The notes under the pieces were generated by a model. The model searched no databases. It was not told the origin of the DNA and saw only the letters and a list, made by a program, of their open reading frames with translations. The translations under genes were made by a program, and so were the position numbers. Source: CAYPGJ01 sp964638515 (GTDB lineage Bacteria; Planctomycetota; Phycisphaerae; Phycisphaerales; UBA1924). From it: DNA of 64,000 nucleotides. Where the stretch lies: the NCBI GenBank assembly GCA_964638515.1, contig CAZWZL010000005.1, forward strand, positions 1-64,000. The letters run 5' to 3'. Shown here in pieces: positions 35,972-45,002 of this stretch (position 1 is its first letter; each line of letters begins with the position of its first letter).

Positions 35972-37816
35972 ATGCCGGAATCCACGCTCATCGCGTTTGC
36001 CGCGGTTCTGGTGTTCGGCGTCGGCGCCCAGTGGCTCTCATGGCGCATTCGTGTGCCATCGATTCTCACGCTGCTGATCGCGGGCTTTCTCGCGGGGCGG
36101 GCCGGGCTGGTGGACCCGGACGCGCTGCTTGGAGATCTGCTCATCCCGATTGTGTCGCTCTCGGTCGCCCTGATTCTCTATGAGGGTGGGCTGACGTTGC
36201 GGTTTTCGGAGCTCACGCGCGGCGCCGCGGCGGTGCGGAATCTGGTCACGATCGGCGCGGGGGTGACGTGGATTCTCGCGGCGATTGCCGCGAAGTTGAC
36301 GCTGCCGTTTGGCTGGGAGTTGTCGCTGCTGTTCGGCGCGGTGCTGGTGGTCACGGGGCCCACGGTGATCATCCCGCTGCTGCAGTTCATTCGACCGACG
36401 GGAGCGGTGGGGCCGGTGCTCAAGTGGGAGGGCATCGTGATCGACCCGATCGGCGCGATGCTGGCGGTGCTGGTGTTCGAGGGCGTCACGGCGGGCGTGA
36501 CGGGGGCGGGCGGGGCGGTGAGCATTCTGGTCGTCGCGGTGAAGACGATCGCCGTTGGCACGATCGTCGGGTTCCTGGCCGGGCGGTTGCTGGCCTTCGT
36601 GCTCTCACGCTTTCTTGTTCCGGAGCAGCTCGAGAATCCGCTCTCGCTGATGATCGTCACCGCCGCATTTGCGATCTCCAACGAGATGCAGCACGAGTCG
36701 GGGCTCTTTGCCGCGACGGTGATGGGACTGACGCTTGCCAACCAGAAGCGGGCCGAGATCCGCCACATCGTGGATTTCAAGGAGAATCTGCGCGTTCTCC
36801 TGATCGCGGCTTTGTTCATCCTGCTGGCCGCCAGATTGAGTTGGAGCGACGTACAGTCGCTGCTCAAGCCGGGCGTTTTCGCGTTCCTGACGATCCTGGT
36901 GATCGTGGTGCGGCCCGCGTGCGTGCTGCTGTCCACGATGCGTTCGGCGCTTTCGTGGCGAGAGCGTGTGTTTCTCATGGCCATGGCGCCCAGAGGCATC
37001 GTGGCCGCGTCCATCGCGGCCGTGTTCGGCATTCGGCTGGAGGAAGTGGGCATCGAGAACGCGGCTCTGCTCACGCCGTTCACGTTCGCGGTCATCATCG
37101 GCTCGGTTGCCCTGTACGGGCTCACCTCCCGCCCGATCGCGAAACGACTGGGGCTCGCCGAGCCGAATCCTCAGGGCGTCATCATCGTCGGAGCGCATCG
37201 CTGGGCGCGGGACATCGCGGCCGCGCTGCGGCAGGCGGGCATCCGTACGTTGCTCGTGGACAACAACCGGGCCAATTCGCGCGCCGCCCGGGCCGCGGAG
37301 CTGCCGATTCATTCCGCGAACATTCTGGACGAGTCGCTGCTCGACGAGATCGATCTCGGCGGCATGGGCCGGCTGGTGGCGCTGACCGCGAACGATCTCG
37401 TCAACGTGATGGCGTGCCAGCGATTCATCCGCGTGCTCGGTCGCGAGAACGTCTTTCAGCTCGCGGGCCAGGCAGAGCCCAACGAGGCCAAGGGACACGG
37501 CTCGCAGCCGCACGGGCGAAGGCTCTTCTCGCCGGAATCGTCGTATCGGGAGATCGATCGCGCGCTCCTCGCGGGCGGGGAGGTGCGGTCCATTCCGTCT
37601 CCCACCTCGGAACGCCTGGAAGGTCTTCTTGCGGAGCAGGGCCCGAGGATCACCCCGATGTTCCTCATCAATTCGAAGAAGCGTGTGCGGGTGCTCACCG
37701 GGAGCGAAGAGATCGATCCGCTCGCCACCGACACGTTGATCGCGCTCACGCCCCGCGAGCTTTTGGCGCGCGTTGATTCGCTGCCGGAGCCGGCATCCGA
37801 CTCGCCCGTCACGTGA
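35972..37816 (+). CDS. CPA1-type sodium/proton antiporter with TrkA-like domain
   Basis: A cation/proton antiporter of 614 residues. Residues 1 to about 400 hold about 12 membrane helices with the exchanger motifs LILYEGGLTL, VTGPTVIIPLLQ and KWEGIVIDPIGAM (catalytic Asp), and MAPRGIVAAS. Residues about 405-520 form a Rossmann regulatory domain (GVIIVGAHRWARDIAAALR, LLVDNNRAN), as in RCK/TrkA-N proteins. It probably balances sodium or potassium and pH under nucleotide control. The last 8 bases overlap the convergent phosphatase gene. Confidence 0.9.
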   Translation: MPESTLIAFAAVLVFGVGAQWLSWRIRVPSILTLLIAGFLAGRAGLVDPDALLGDLLIPIVSLSVALILYEGGLTLRFSELTRGAAAVRNLVTIGAGVTWILAAIAAKLTLPFGWELSLLFGAVLVVTGPTVIIPLLQFIRPTGAVGPVLKWEGIVIDPIGAMLAVLVFEGVTAGVTGAGGAVSILVVAVKTIAVGTIVGFLAGRLLAFVLSRFLVPEQLENPLSLMIVTAAFAISNEMQHESGLFAATVMGLTLANQKRAEIRHIVDFKENLRVLLIAALFILLAARLSWSDVQSLLKPGVFAFLTILVIVVRPACVLLSTMRSALSWRERVFLMAMAPRGIVAASIAAVFGIRLEEVGIENAALLTPFTFAVIIGSVALYGLTSRPIAKRLGLAEPNPQGVIIVGAHRWARDIAAALRQAGIRTLLVDNNRANSRAARAAELPIHSANILDESLLDEIDLGGMGRLVALTANDLVNVMACQRFIRVLGRENVFQLAGQAEPNEAKGHGSQPHGRRLFSPESSYREIDRALLAGGEVRSIPSPTSERLEGLLAEQGPRITPMFLINSKKRVRVLTGSEEIDPLATDTLIALTPRELLARVDSLPEPASDSPVT

Positions 37817-39428
37817 CGCGCACGACGACCAGCGTCGTGTCGTCGGTCCGTCGGTTCAGGCCCACAAACCGCCGATTCTCCCAGACGATGTGATCGGCCA
37901 CGCGCTCGGCGCTGGGATCGGCCTCCAGACGCAACGATTCCTCGAGGGCTCGCCGGACCCGAGCTTTGCCGTACTTCTCACCGTCGAAGTTCATGCTGTC
38001 GCTCAGCCCGTCGGTGTACGCGAGCAGCGTGTCGCCGGGGCGCAGGTCGACGATGCCCCGGTCGTACGTCTGGCTCGCGTCCACGCCGACCACCATCCCG
38101 CCGACGCTGAGCTCGGAAACGTCCCACTGCCCCGAGCGCCCCGGGCGCGCCAGGAGCGGTGACTCGTGCCCCGCGTTGCAGTAGGTCAGGCGAAGCGTGT
38201 CCGGGTTGACGACACCGTAAAACAACGTGGCGAACTCATTGTCCAACGTGTCGCGCACGAGCGCCTGATTCACGCGGGCCACGGCCTCGTTGAGGTCGTA
38301 CACGTCCTGCGCGTAGGCCCGGAGAAACGCCCGCACGGCAGACATGAGCAGCGCCGCGGCGACGCCCTTGCCGACGACGTCTCCCACCACGAGCCCGACG
38401 TGACCTCCGAGCTCGATGAAGTCGTAAAAATCGCCCGAGAGATCGAATGAAGGGATGGCGCGCGCCGCGATCTGGAGTCTCCCGGCGCGCGGCGCGGAAC
38501 GAGGGAGCATCCGGCGCTGCACCTCGGCCGCCAGTCGAACCTGCCGTTGCACCACAAGGTGCTCGCGCTCCGTTTCGAGAAGGCGCGAGCTTGCGAGCGC
38601 GGCCGCGCTCTGCTCGGCAATGGCCTTGAAAAGCCCGCGCTCGCCCGCCGTGTACTTGCGGGGCCTGTGCGTGAACAGCCGCATGACTCCCAGCGGCTTT
38701 CCGCCGAAGACCATCCCGGCGCTGATCATGCTGGCGAGTCCCTCGCGGATTCGAAGGTCTGTTTGCGGCGCGTCACGATCGCGCAGCAGATCCTCAACCA
38801 CGACCACCTCGCCGCGCAACGCCGATACGTCGGGAACGTCTCCCACGCCCACGGTGGATGCTTGGGAGACGTAATCGCGGCTCAGCCCACACCAGGCTCG
38901 AAGGGTGAGTCGCTGACCGCTGTCATCAAGCACGCGGAGCGCGCCGGCGTCCGCGCCGAGCATCTCGGCCGCGGAGCGGATCGCCACATCGAGAAGCGCA
39001 TTGGTGTCTGAGGCGCCGACCAGCAGGCCCGAGAGCCGGCGCAGCACTTCGAGTTCCTCGACGCGATGCCGCAGTTGCAGCTCGCGCTCGCACACCTCGC
39101 TCACGATCGACGCGAGAAGCGTGAGGAATCGCTCCACGCCCGCTCGATCGGGCGCCGGCGAAGCCTCACCCGGAATGGCGAGCGTGCCCAGGAGCCCGGT
39201 TGAAAGAGCCAGCGGCACGGCGAACGCATCACCTTCGTCCAGCACCGCGACGCCGCCGTCGCCTTCCAGCGCCCACGGCTCACCCTGGGCCGAGCGACTG
39301 ACGATCACCCGTCCGCTCGGATCACGCAGTCGCACGGGTGTGCCCGTGACGCCGCTGACGGAATCGCAGAGCGCGGCCAGCGAGCCGTCGGTAAGAAAAT
39401 CGGTGATTGACAGTCGCGTTTCGCTCAT
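37809..39428 (-). CDS. GAF-domain PP2C phosphatase (RsbU/SpoIIE type)
   Basis: A signalling protein of 539 residues. Residues 1-115 are an N-terminal sensory domain (TGTPVRLRDPSGRVIV). Residues about 120-285 form a GAF domain (LLDVAIRSAAEMLGADAGALRVLD). Residues about 300-539 are a manganese-dependent Ser/Thr phosphatase: DLSGDFYDFIEL, VGLVVGDVVGKGVAAALLM, CNAGHESPLLAR, and PGDTLLAYTDGLSDSMN. Such proteins dephosphorylate anti-sigma antagonists in partner-switching stress pathways; no antagonist or anti-sigma gene lies nearby. It follows the secreted protein gene at 39472 by 43 bases on the same strand. Confidence 0.92.
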   Translation of the reverse strand: MSETRLSITDFLTDGSLAALCDSVSGVTGTPVRLRDPSGRVIVSRSAQGEPWALEGDGGVAVLDEGDAFAVPLALSTGLLGTLAIPGEASPAPDRAGVERFLTLLASIVSEVCERELQLRHRVEELEVLRRLSGLLVGASDTNALLDVAIRSAAEMLGADAGALRVLDDSGQRLTLRAWCGLSRDYVSQASTVGVGDVPDVSALRGEVVVVEDLLRDRDAPQTDLRIREGLASMISAGMVFGGKPLGVMRLFTHRPRKYTAGERGLFKAIAEQSAAALASSRLLETEREHLVVQRQVRLAAEVQRRMLPRSAPRAGRLQIAARAIPSFDLSGDFYDFIELGGHVGLVVGDVVGKGVAAALLMSAVRAFLRAYAQDVYDLNEAVARVNQALVRDTLDNEFATLFYGVVNPDTLRLTYCNAGHESPLLARPGRSGQWDVSELSVGGMVVGVDASQTYDRGIVDLRPGDTLLAYTDGLSDSMNFDGEKYGKARVRRALEESLRLEADPSAERVADHIVWENRRFVGLNRRTDDTTLVVVRVT

Positions 39429-39471
39429 CCCGGCCGGTCCGCATCAACGAGGACGAGCGCCCACAGGCCCA

Positions 39472-41124
39472 TCACTCGGTCCACACCGCCTCCAGCATGT
39501 CATGCAGCGGGTCGCGCTCGAGATCGAGGTAGCCCTCCACGCGCCTGATCGCATCGAATCCCGCGTTGACATCCTCCGGCGTTGACGACTGCCAGCCGAG
39601 GTACGCGAGCAGCAACGCGCAGTCTCGACCAAACGCGTCATTGCGTTCGACGGCGTTGGCTCGCAGCGTCGCCTTCACAGTTTCCAGGCGATCGGCCCGC
39701 GGCAGGAGGTCGGCCTCGAATCGCGCCACCGCGAGTTCCGGGTGCCCGCGCAGGGTGTCGCGAAGGTTGACGGCGGCCGAGAGGAACATCCCGGCGCCGA
39801 TCTGAGCGTGTGCGCGTCCGATCTGCGCGATCGGGTCGCCGGGGCGATATCGCAGGGAGCCCGTGAACGATTCCTCGGCGTCAAACCACCGGGCCTCTTC
39901 GAGGGCCTTCTCGCCGGCGGCGAGATTGCGTTCGTAGCCCGTTGGATCGGCCTCGGGATCGAGGAACGTCGGCACCACGGGGCGCCGATCGCCGAACACT
40001 TCCTTGGTGAACGCTCGGATGTTCCCGGCTTCGAGCGTTGCCGCGCGTTCCGATCGCTTGTCGTCAGCTTCCTGTGCCTCCGTCTTGCGCTCGGCTTTCG
40101 CCCACGCTTCGTTCGTCGTGGGCATGAGCCGGTCGCGCAGCAGGCTGAGCTTGTCGTTGAACGGGTCCGCCGAAGGCTTGTCACGCTTGTCCAGCTGCTC
40201 GCTGTCGCCGGCGGGCGTTCCGTCGGCGGGCTTTTCGCTGGTTGGCTTGGCGACGCCCTCGGGCGCATCGGCGAGCGATTGCATCAGCTGCTTGTACGCG
40301 TCGTTCGGCTCCATTCGAGTCTGCAACGGCGCGGGTTCGAACGGCTCGGAAATCCGACCGCTCACCGGGTCGGCGGAGAGCCGATTGTTCTGACGACCTG
40401 AGGATGCGCCCGATTCGCTCGCCGTCTCCTGGAACCGATCGCGCAGCGCGGGCTCTTCGAAGACGCCACGCAGCGCCGACGCGCCCGCGCTCACCTGCTC
40501 TCCAGATCGTTTGGTGATATCGAACCGTTGTGCCTCGGACGCTTCGCTCGTGACGAAACCGCTGGTTGATCGCAGCGAGCCCGTGCGGGAAAGCACGCCG
40601 TGCGGTGTTTGTCTGAAGGGATCCACCGACATCCGAGAGACGTCTCCCGCGGCCATCCCGGCGAGCTGCCCCGCGGAGACACCGGAGCCGGCTCGCGACA
40701 ACACCGAGGAGCTCCCGCCGACTGTGCCGCCCATTTGTTGCTGCAGCGCGCCGACCCCGCGGTACGGCGAGCCGGCGTACGGGCTGCCGATCGACGTTCC
40801 GCCGGAGCCTCTGAAGGCATCCGCAACGAAGTGGTACGTCGAATTCGAGCCGAGCGCCCCTCGGAAGTCGTTGGCCGCGGTGTATCCCACGGAGCCGCGG
40901 AATCCCTTTCCGCTGCCGGTGTCGCCGGTGACGATGGCCTGCCTCAGGCGGAACTCCTCCTGGTAGTTCCGCACGGGCGCGTTGATGCCCCGCCCGCCAC
41001 GCTCGAGATTGCGGTCGAGCGAGTTGCCCGAGCCGAGAGCGTTCTGCGCCTGCGCCGGCGCCCCCCAAGCCATCACTCCCGCCGCGATTCCAACCCACGT
41101 CGTGATCCGTCGAGCGCTGCGCAT
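39472..41124 (-). CDS. Large exported protein of unknown function with helical C-terminus
   Basis: A protein of 550 residues with a signal peptide (RITTWVGIAAGVMAWGAPAQA). Residues 30-290 are low complexity, rich in Gly, Ser and Arg. Residues about 415-550 are helical and resemble tetratricopeptide-like repeats (AAGEKALEEARWFDAEESF, YRPGDPIAQIGRAHAQIG). I do not recognise a family. Upstream lies the two-component pair at 41197-43145, downstream the PP2C phosphatase gene. AGGAGGA lies a few bases before ATG 41124. Confidence 0.75.
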   Translation of the reverse strand: MRSARRITTWVGIAAGVMAWGAPAQAQNALGSGNSLDRNLERGGRGINAPVRNYQEEFRLRQAIVTGDTGSGKGFRGSVGYTAANDFRGALGSNSTYHFVADAFRGSGGTSIGSPYAGSPYRGVGALQQQMGGTVGGSSSVLSRAGSGVSAGQLAGMAAGDVSRMSVDPFRQTPHGVLSRTGSLRSTSGFVTSEASEAQRFDITKRSGEQVSAGASALRGVFEEPALRDRFQETASESGASSGRQNNRLSADPVSGRISEPFEPAPLQTRMEPNDAYKQLMQSLADAPEGVAKPTSEKPADGTPAGDSEQLDKRDKPSADPFNDKLSLLRDRLMPTTNEAWAKAERKTEAQEADDKRSERAATLEAGNIRAFTKEVFGDRRPVVPTFLDPEADPTGYERNLAAGEKALEEARWFDAEESFTGSLRYRPGDPIAQIGRAHAQIGAGMFLSAAVNLRDTLRGHPELAVARFEADLLPRADRLETVKATLRANAVERNDAFGRDCALLLAYLGWQSSTPEDVNAGFDAIRRVEGYLDLERDPLHDMLEAVWTE

Positions 41125-41196
41125 TTGAAGTCCTCCTAGCCGAGTCCGGGGCGTTCGGGCCGATTCTAGACACCGTCCTTCCGGAATCCTCCCGTG

Positions 41197-42435
41197 TCAG
41201 GGCGCCTTCGATCGCGTCATCGACCGGATCGGAGCCTCGAGCCACACGGTCGTGCCCTCTTTCCACACCGATGTTAGTCCGACCGCGCCCCCCATCGCGC
41301 GCATGGCGTGCCGGACGATCGCCAGCCCGAGCCCCGTTCCGCGGGCTCGCCCTCCGCTCCTCGCAGGATCGACCTGATAGAACCGCTCGAAGACCCTCGG
41401 TTGGTGCGCAAGCGGGATCCCCGCGCCTCGATCGCGGATTTCGAACCGCCATCGAAGCTCGTCGGCGGAGCCGGAGACCACGATCTCCGTGCCCTCGTAC
41501 GCGAATCGGACGGCGTTCTCGATCAGGTTGCGAAGCGCCAGCGTCAACAGGCGCGGATCGATCATCACGCCGTTCAGACTCTCGCTCCAGTCGAATCGCA
41601 GCGTGAGACCTCGAGCCTTGCAGGGCGGCTCAAACTCCGATCGCAGCGCCTGTTCCAGCATCGCGGCGCGGAGCGGTTCGGGGCGCACGGTCATCTCCGG
41701 GCTCTCGACGCTCGCCAGATCGAGAAGGTCGTGCACGAGAGCCTCCAGCCGCTCCACCTGGCCCAGCAGCATCCGATGCAGCCGGGAGGCGGTCGCTTTA
41801 TCCGGCGCGGCGCCTTGCTCGAGTGTTTCAAGCCCCGCGCGCAGCGCGGCGATGGGGGTTCGCAGCTCGTGCGACGCGTTGGCGACGAACTCCGTGCGGA
41901 CGCGCGATGTCTCTGCGGATTCCGTGACATCGCGCAGGGTCAGCAACGCGAACTCATCGACAGTCCCCACCGAAGCTTCGATCCATCGCTCCTCGCTTCC
42001 CAGCCGCATGCGAGCGGTCCACCGACGAGGCGTACAGGTCTTGTGCGCGCTCGCCAGATCGGTGCGGGTGAATACCTCATCAGCCCGTCGCCCCGCCAGC
42101 GGCCCGACGCCGATGAAACTTGTGGCAGACGCATTGGCAATCGCGACGCGTCCGTCCCGCTGCAGAAGCAACGCCGGGTCCGGGAGCGCTTCCAGCATGA
42201 GCTGATACCCCGACAAGGCATCCGTCGCCAACGGCGATTCGGGAGAGGCCGAGCGTGCGGGGTTTCCGGGACGATCTCGGTGTCTTCGCGTCAGGCCAAA
42301 CCAGATTCCCAGCCCGAGCGACAAAGCGCTGGCCAACGCACCGACAGTCCTCCCCGAGCCGCCGGCCGCGGCTCCGATGGACCCCACGACGACGAAGGCT
42401 GCGACCCACATGGCGCGTTTCGCTGCGAGGGTCAT
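41197..42435 (-). CDS. phoR: PhoR-like sensor histidine kinase
   Basis: A membrane histidine kinase of 412 residues. Two N-terminal helices (residues 7-25 and 30-48) come first. A PAS-type domain covers about residues 75-180 (LEALPDPALLLQRDGRVAIANASA). The phospho-accepting H box is FVANASHELRTPIAALRAG. The N box is LIENAVRF, and the G boxes are DRGAGIP and GTGLGLAIVRHAM. It autophosphorylates and passes phosphate to the regulator encoded upstream. ATG 42435 overlaps that gene's stop (ATGA). The PAS plus short membrane anchor layout fits PhoR; the phosphate link is inferred also from the porin next door. Confidence 0.9.
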   Translation of the reverse strand: MTLAAKRAMWVAAFVVVGSIGAAAGGSGRTVGALASALSLGLGIWFGLTRRHRDRPGNPARSASPESPLATDALSGYQLMLEALPDPALLLQRDGRVAIANASATSFIGVGPLAGRRADEVFTRTDLASAHKTCTPRRWTARMRLGSEERWIEASVGTVDEFALLTLRDVTESAETSRVRTEFVANASHELRTPIAALRAGLETLEQGAAPDKATASRLHRMLLGQVERLEALVHDLLDLASVESPEMTVRPEPLRAAMLEQALRSEFEPPCKARGLTLRFDWSESLNGVMIDPRLLTLALRNLIENAVRFAYEGTEIVVSGSADELRWRFEIRDRGAGIPLAHQPRVFERFYQVDPARSGGRARGTGLGLAIVRHAMRAMGGAVGLTSVWKEGTTVWLEAPIRSMTRSKAP

Positions 42436-43145
42436 GCGCCCTCCGCGCCGACCTCTGGGTCGGAGGTGGCGCGATACCCCACGCCCCTTACGGTGCGGAT
42501 GAGCCCGGCGCTCGCGCCGAGTTTCCGGCGCAACGCGGCCATATGCACGTCGATGGCGCGATCTGTGACCGCAACACCCGGCCCCATGCCCTTCCGGACG
42601 AGTTCTTCGCGATGAAGCACACGTCCCGATGCTTCGATCAGGGCGACCAGCAATCGAAACTCCGTCGGCGTAAGGGCGAGCCGCTCGTCGCCGCACAGCA
42701 CCTCATGCGAGTCGAGGCGCACTTCGATGTCGGCCAGCCGCAGAACGGATTGAGCGGGCGAACGCACGGGCGCGCGCCGTAGCGCGGCCTCCACTCGAGC
42801 GAGCAGCACACGCACGGAGAACGGCTTGGTGATGTAGTCGTCCGCGCCCGCGGCCAAGCCCGAAACCTGATCGGACTCCCCCACGCGCGCCGTGAGGAGC
42901 AACACCGGGATTCTGGAACAAGCCGGGTCGGCCCGTATCCGACGGGCCACCTCAACACCGGACAGAAGAGGCATCATCACATCGAGGATCACCAGATCCG
43001 GCAATGACGCTCGAACTGCCCCCAAAGCCTCCACCCCATCACGGGCGCAAATGACCCCGTATCCCGCTGATTCCAAGTTGATCGCCACCAGATCGAGGAG
43101 GTCTGGTTCGTCATCCGCAATCAGGATTCGTGCCTGTTGATTCAA
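42432..43145 (-). CDS. phoB: PhoB/OmpR-family response regulator
   Basis: A regulator of 237 residues. The receiver domain (residues 1-120) has the acidic pair ADDEPD, phospho-acceptor Asp in LVILDVMMP, Thr in LLLTARVG and Lys in DYITKPFS. The winged-helix domain (residues about 140-230) has LTPTEFRLLVALIEASGRVLHREELV and VDVHMAALRRKLG-like IDVHMAALRRKLG, ending VRGVGYRA. I place the start at TTG 43145 (LNQQARILIADDEPD). A longer frame reaches ATG 43256 but would run through the promoter region. It is divergent from the porin gene across a 400-base gap containing a Pho-box-like repeat. Confidence 0.88.
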   Translation of the reverse strand: MNQQARILIADDEPDLLDLVAINLESAGYGVICARDGVEALGAVRASLPDLVILDVMMPLLSGVEVARRIRADPACSRIPVLLLTARVGESDQVSGLAAGADDYITKPFSVRVLLARVEAALRRAPVRSPAQSVLRLADIEVRLDSHEVLCGDERLALTPTEFRLLVALIEASGRVLHREELVRKGMGPGVAVTDRAIDVHMAALRRKLGASAGLIRTVRGVGYRATSDPEVGAEGA

Positions 43146-43232
43146 GTTGTTGCCCGATCGGTGTTTATGACGCTCACACGCGCTGCGCCTGTCGGGAGAA
43201 TAGTCGGATTGAGCGGCCCCGACGGCCAAAAT

Positions 43233-43268
43233 TGTTACGGTTGTGTTAGGATTCATCATGCACATTAT
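43233..43268 (+). promoter_or_regulatory. Pho-box-like 11-bp direct repeat with -10 box
   Basis: TGTTACGGTT (43233-43242) and TGTTAGGATT (43244-43253) recur exactly 11 bases apart. Each contains TGTTA, close to the TGTCA core of PhoB sites, which are also 11-bp direct repeats. CATTAT (43263-43268) follows after nine bases, where a -10 box is found in PhoB-activated promoters. The direction points at the porin gene. The gap between the repeat and the phoB-like gene may hold that gene's own promoter. Confidence 0.5.
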
Positions 43269-43322
43269 CGGTGGATTCTGTCGTCGGAACCCCCCCTGAA
43301 GCCGACAAGGGATGATGTGAGT

Positions 43323-43350
43323 TTGCGTTTGCTATCCTCCTGTGTATAGT
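43323..43350 (+). promoter_or_regulatory. Second candidate promoter for the porin
   Basis: TTGCGT (43323-43328), a 16-base spacer and TATAGT (43345-43350, five of six consensus bases). It would give a 190-base leader before the porin start and may drive basal expression. Confidence 0.4.
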
Positions 43351-43499
43351 CCGCACTTGCATGAAGGGCCGGAGGCCCCGCTGGATCGGAGTCCGCAACG
43401 GGCGGCCCCCCAGCGCATCGTTGGAGCATAAACGCCGTCCGAGAGTGTGGCCGCGTCGGCCCATTCTGCGGAAAGACAAGGACGGTTGATCCCACTTAC

Positions 43500-43527
43500 G
43501 GGCGTCGGTGGTGCGAGGTAGACGCCC
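43500..43527 (+). promoter_or_regulatory. Leader hairpin next to porin ribosome site
   Basis: GGGCGTC (43500-43506) pairs with GACGCCC (43521-43527) over 7 bp with a 14-base loop. It ends three bases before the ribosome site TAGGAG (43531-43536). Such a hairpin may affect translation or message stability. No function is shown. Confidence 0.3.
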
Positions 43528-43545
43528 AACTAGGAGATGTCGCAG

Positions 43546-44916
43546 ATGAGTCAGAAGAAGAGCATCGTGATGCTCGCTGGCGCTGCGCTCAGCCTTGGCG
43601 GCGTTGCGGTCGCCGAGCAGAGCGCCGCGTGGACTTCCCAGAACGCGGACGAGGTTCGCGCGATCGTCGCTGAGATGCTGGCGGACGCCAACACACGCTC
43701 CTCGCTGCTGCAGAGCGGCGGGACGGCTGGGCACGACGGAAAGCACTTCTTCCTCGCGTCTCAGGACGGGAATTTCCGTCTGAACGTGTCGGGGATGGTG
43801 CAGTTCCGTTACTACGCGAACTTCCGTGACGACCCCAACATGGGCGCCGTCGTTCCTCCCCCGGGAGGGTTCGTGGACGACTTCGACCCCGGGTTTGAGA
43901 CCCGTCGCACGAAGCTCGCGTTCTCCGGCCACATCTTCGAGCCGAACCTGTTCTACAAGGTTCAGGGCGCGTTCGATCGCGCGGGCGGCCCCCGCGGCGG
44001 CGGCACGTTCGGGCTCGAGGCCGCGTACGTCGGCTACAAGTGGGACAACGGCTTCTCGGCGAAGTGGGGTCAGTTCAAGCTCCCCTTCCTGAAGGAAGAG
44101 AGCATCTCCTCGGCCAAGCAGCTCACGGTTGACCGCTCGTTGACCAACGAAGTGTACAACCAGGACTGGAGCCAGGGCATCGAGCTGTCCTACACGGACG
44201 AGGCCTTCCGCGCGTTCTTCGCGTTCTCCGACGGCTTCGGCTCTCGGAACACGAGCTTCGGCGCCGACCCGGCCGACTACGCGTTGACGGCCCGTGCCGA
44301 GTTCATGTGGACCGGCGACTGGAAGCAGTACGAGGAGTTCACCTCGCAGCGCGGCTCTCCGTACTTCGGAGCGATCGGCGCCGCCGTGCACTTCGAAGAC
44401 TCCCCCGACGTCAAGGGCGCCGTGGCCGGCAACACCGAGTCGCTGCTCTACACGGTCGACCTCATGACCAAGGGCGACGGCTGGAACCTCTACGGCGCGT
44501 TCATCGGCTCGACCGCAAACGTGGCGGCAGCTGGTGCGCCCTCGTTCGACGATTTCGGTTTCGTCGTGCAGGGCGGCGTGTACCTCGCGGATGATTTCGA
44601 AATCTTCCTCCGCTGGGACGCCCTGCTCCCCGACGGTGATCGCACCAACGGCACGGGCGTCGCCCGCTCCGGCAACGACATGTTCAACACGGCCACGGGT
44701 GGTTTCAACTACTACCTGCACGGCCACGCCGCGAAGTTCACGCTGGACATGCAGTGGAACCTCGACAACCCGAACGACACCGCGTTCACCTCCGGCTTCT
44801 CCGGCGGCATTCCCGGTGGCGTGTTCGGAGTTCCGGGCGGAGGCATCGGCTTCCAGAACACCGGCGCCGAGGACAACCAGTTCGTGGTTCGCGCTCAGTT
44901 CCAGCTCCTGTTCTAA
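43546..44916 (+). CDS. OprO/OprP-type phosphate porin
   Basis: An outer-membrane beta-barrel protein of 456 residues. I choose ATG 43546, nine bases after TAGGAG; the ATG at 43537 directly abuts that site. The signal peptide covers about residues 1-24 (SIVMLAGAALSLGGVAVAEQ). A short helical linker is followed by the barrel: FRLNVSGMVQFRYYAN, TRRTKLAFSGHIFEPNLFYKVQGAFD, WDNGFSAKWGQFKLPFLKEE, and ending NQFVVRAQFQLLF with terminal phenylalanine. This is the phosphate-selective porin O/P family. Anion selectivity is inferred, supported by the adjoining PhoB-PhoR-like genes. Confidence 0.88.
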   Translation: MSQKKSIVMLAGAALSLGGVAVAEQSAAWTSQNADEVRAIVAEMLADANTRSSLLQSGGTAGHDGKHFFLASQDGNFRLNVSGMVQFRYYANFRDDPNMGAVVPPPGGFVDDFDPGFETRRTKLAFSGHIFEPNLFYKVQGAFDRAGGPRGGGTFGLEAAYVGYKWDNGFSAKWGQFKLPFLKEESISSAKQLTVDRSLTNEVYNQDWSQGIELSYTDEAFRAFFAFSDGFGSRNTSFGADPADYALTARAEFMWTGDWKQYEEFTSQRGSPYFGAIGAAVHFEDSPDVKGAVAGNTESLLYTVDLMTKGDGWNLYGAFIGSTANVAAAGAPSFDDFGFVVQGGVYLADDFEIFLRWDALLPDGDRTNGTGVARSGNDMFNTATGGFNYYLHGHAAKFTLDMQWNLDNPNDTAFTSGFSGGIPGGVFGVPGGGIGFQNTGAEDNQFVVRAQFQLLF

Positions 44917-44947
44917 GCTGGCCTGATCGATCCTGCGACAACTTCTG

Positions 44948-44983
44948 CCGGCCGGCCCCCACGGGTCGGCCGGTTTTCTTTTT
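44948..44983 (+). terminator. Rho-independent terminator of the porin gene
   Basis: CCGGCCGGCCC (44948-44958) pairs over 11 bp, with one G-T, with GGGTCGGCCGG (44963-44973) around a 4-base loop. TTTTCTTTTT follows. Strong. Confidence 0.9.
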
Positions 44984-45002
44984 GAGCCGATAGACTGACC
45001 GC

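Noticed and set aside
43146..43256. Longer N-terminus of the PhoB-like regulator from ATG 43256
   Set aside because: It would add 37 residues before the receiver domain and run through the promoter region. PhoB proteins begin close to the ADDE motif.
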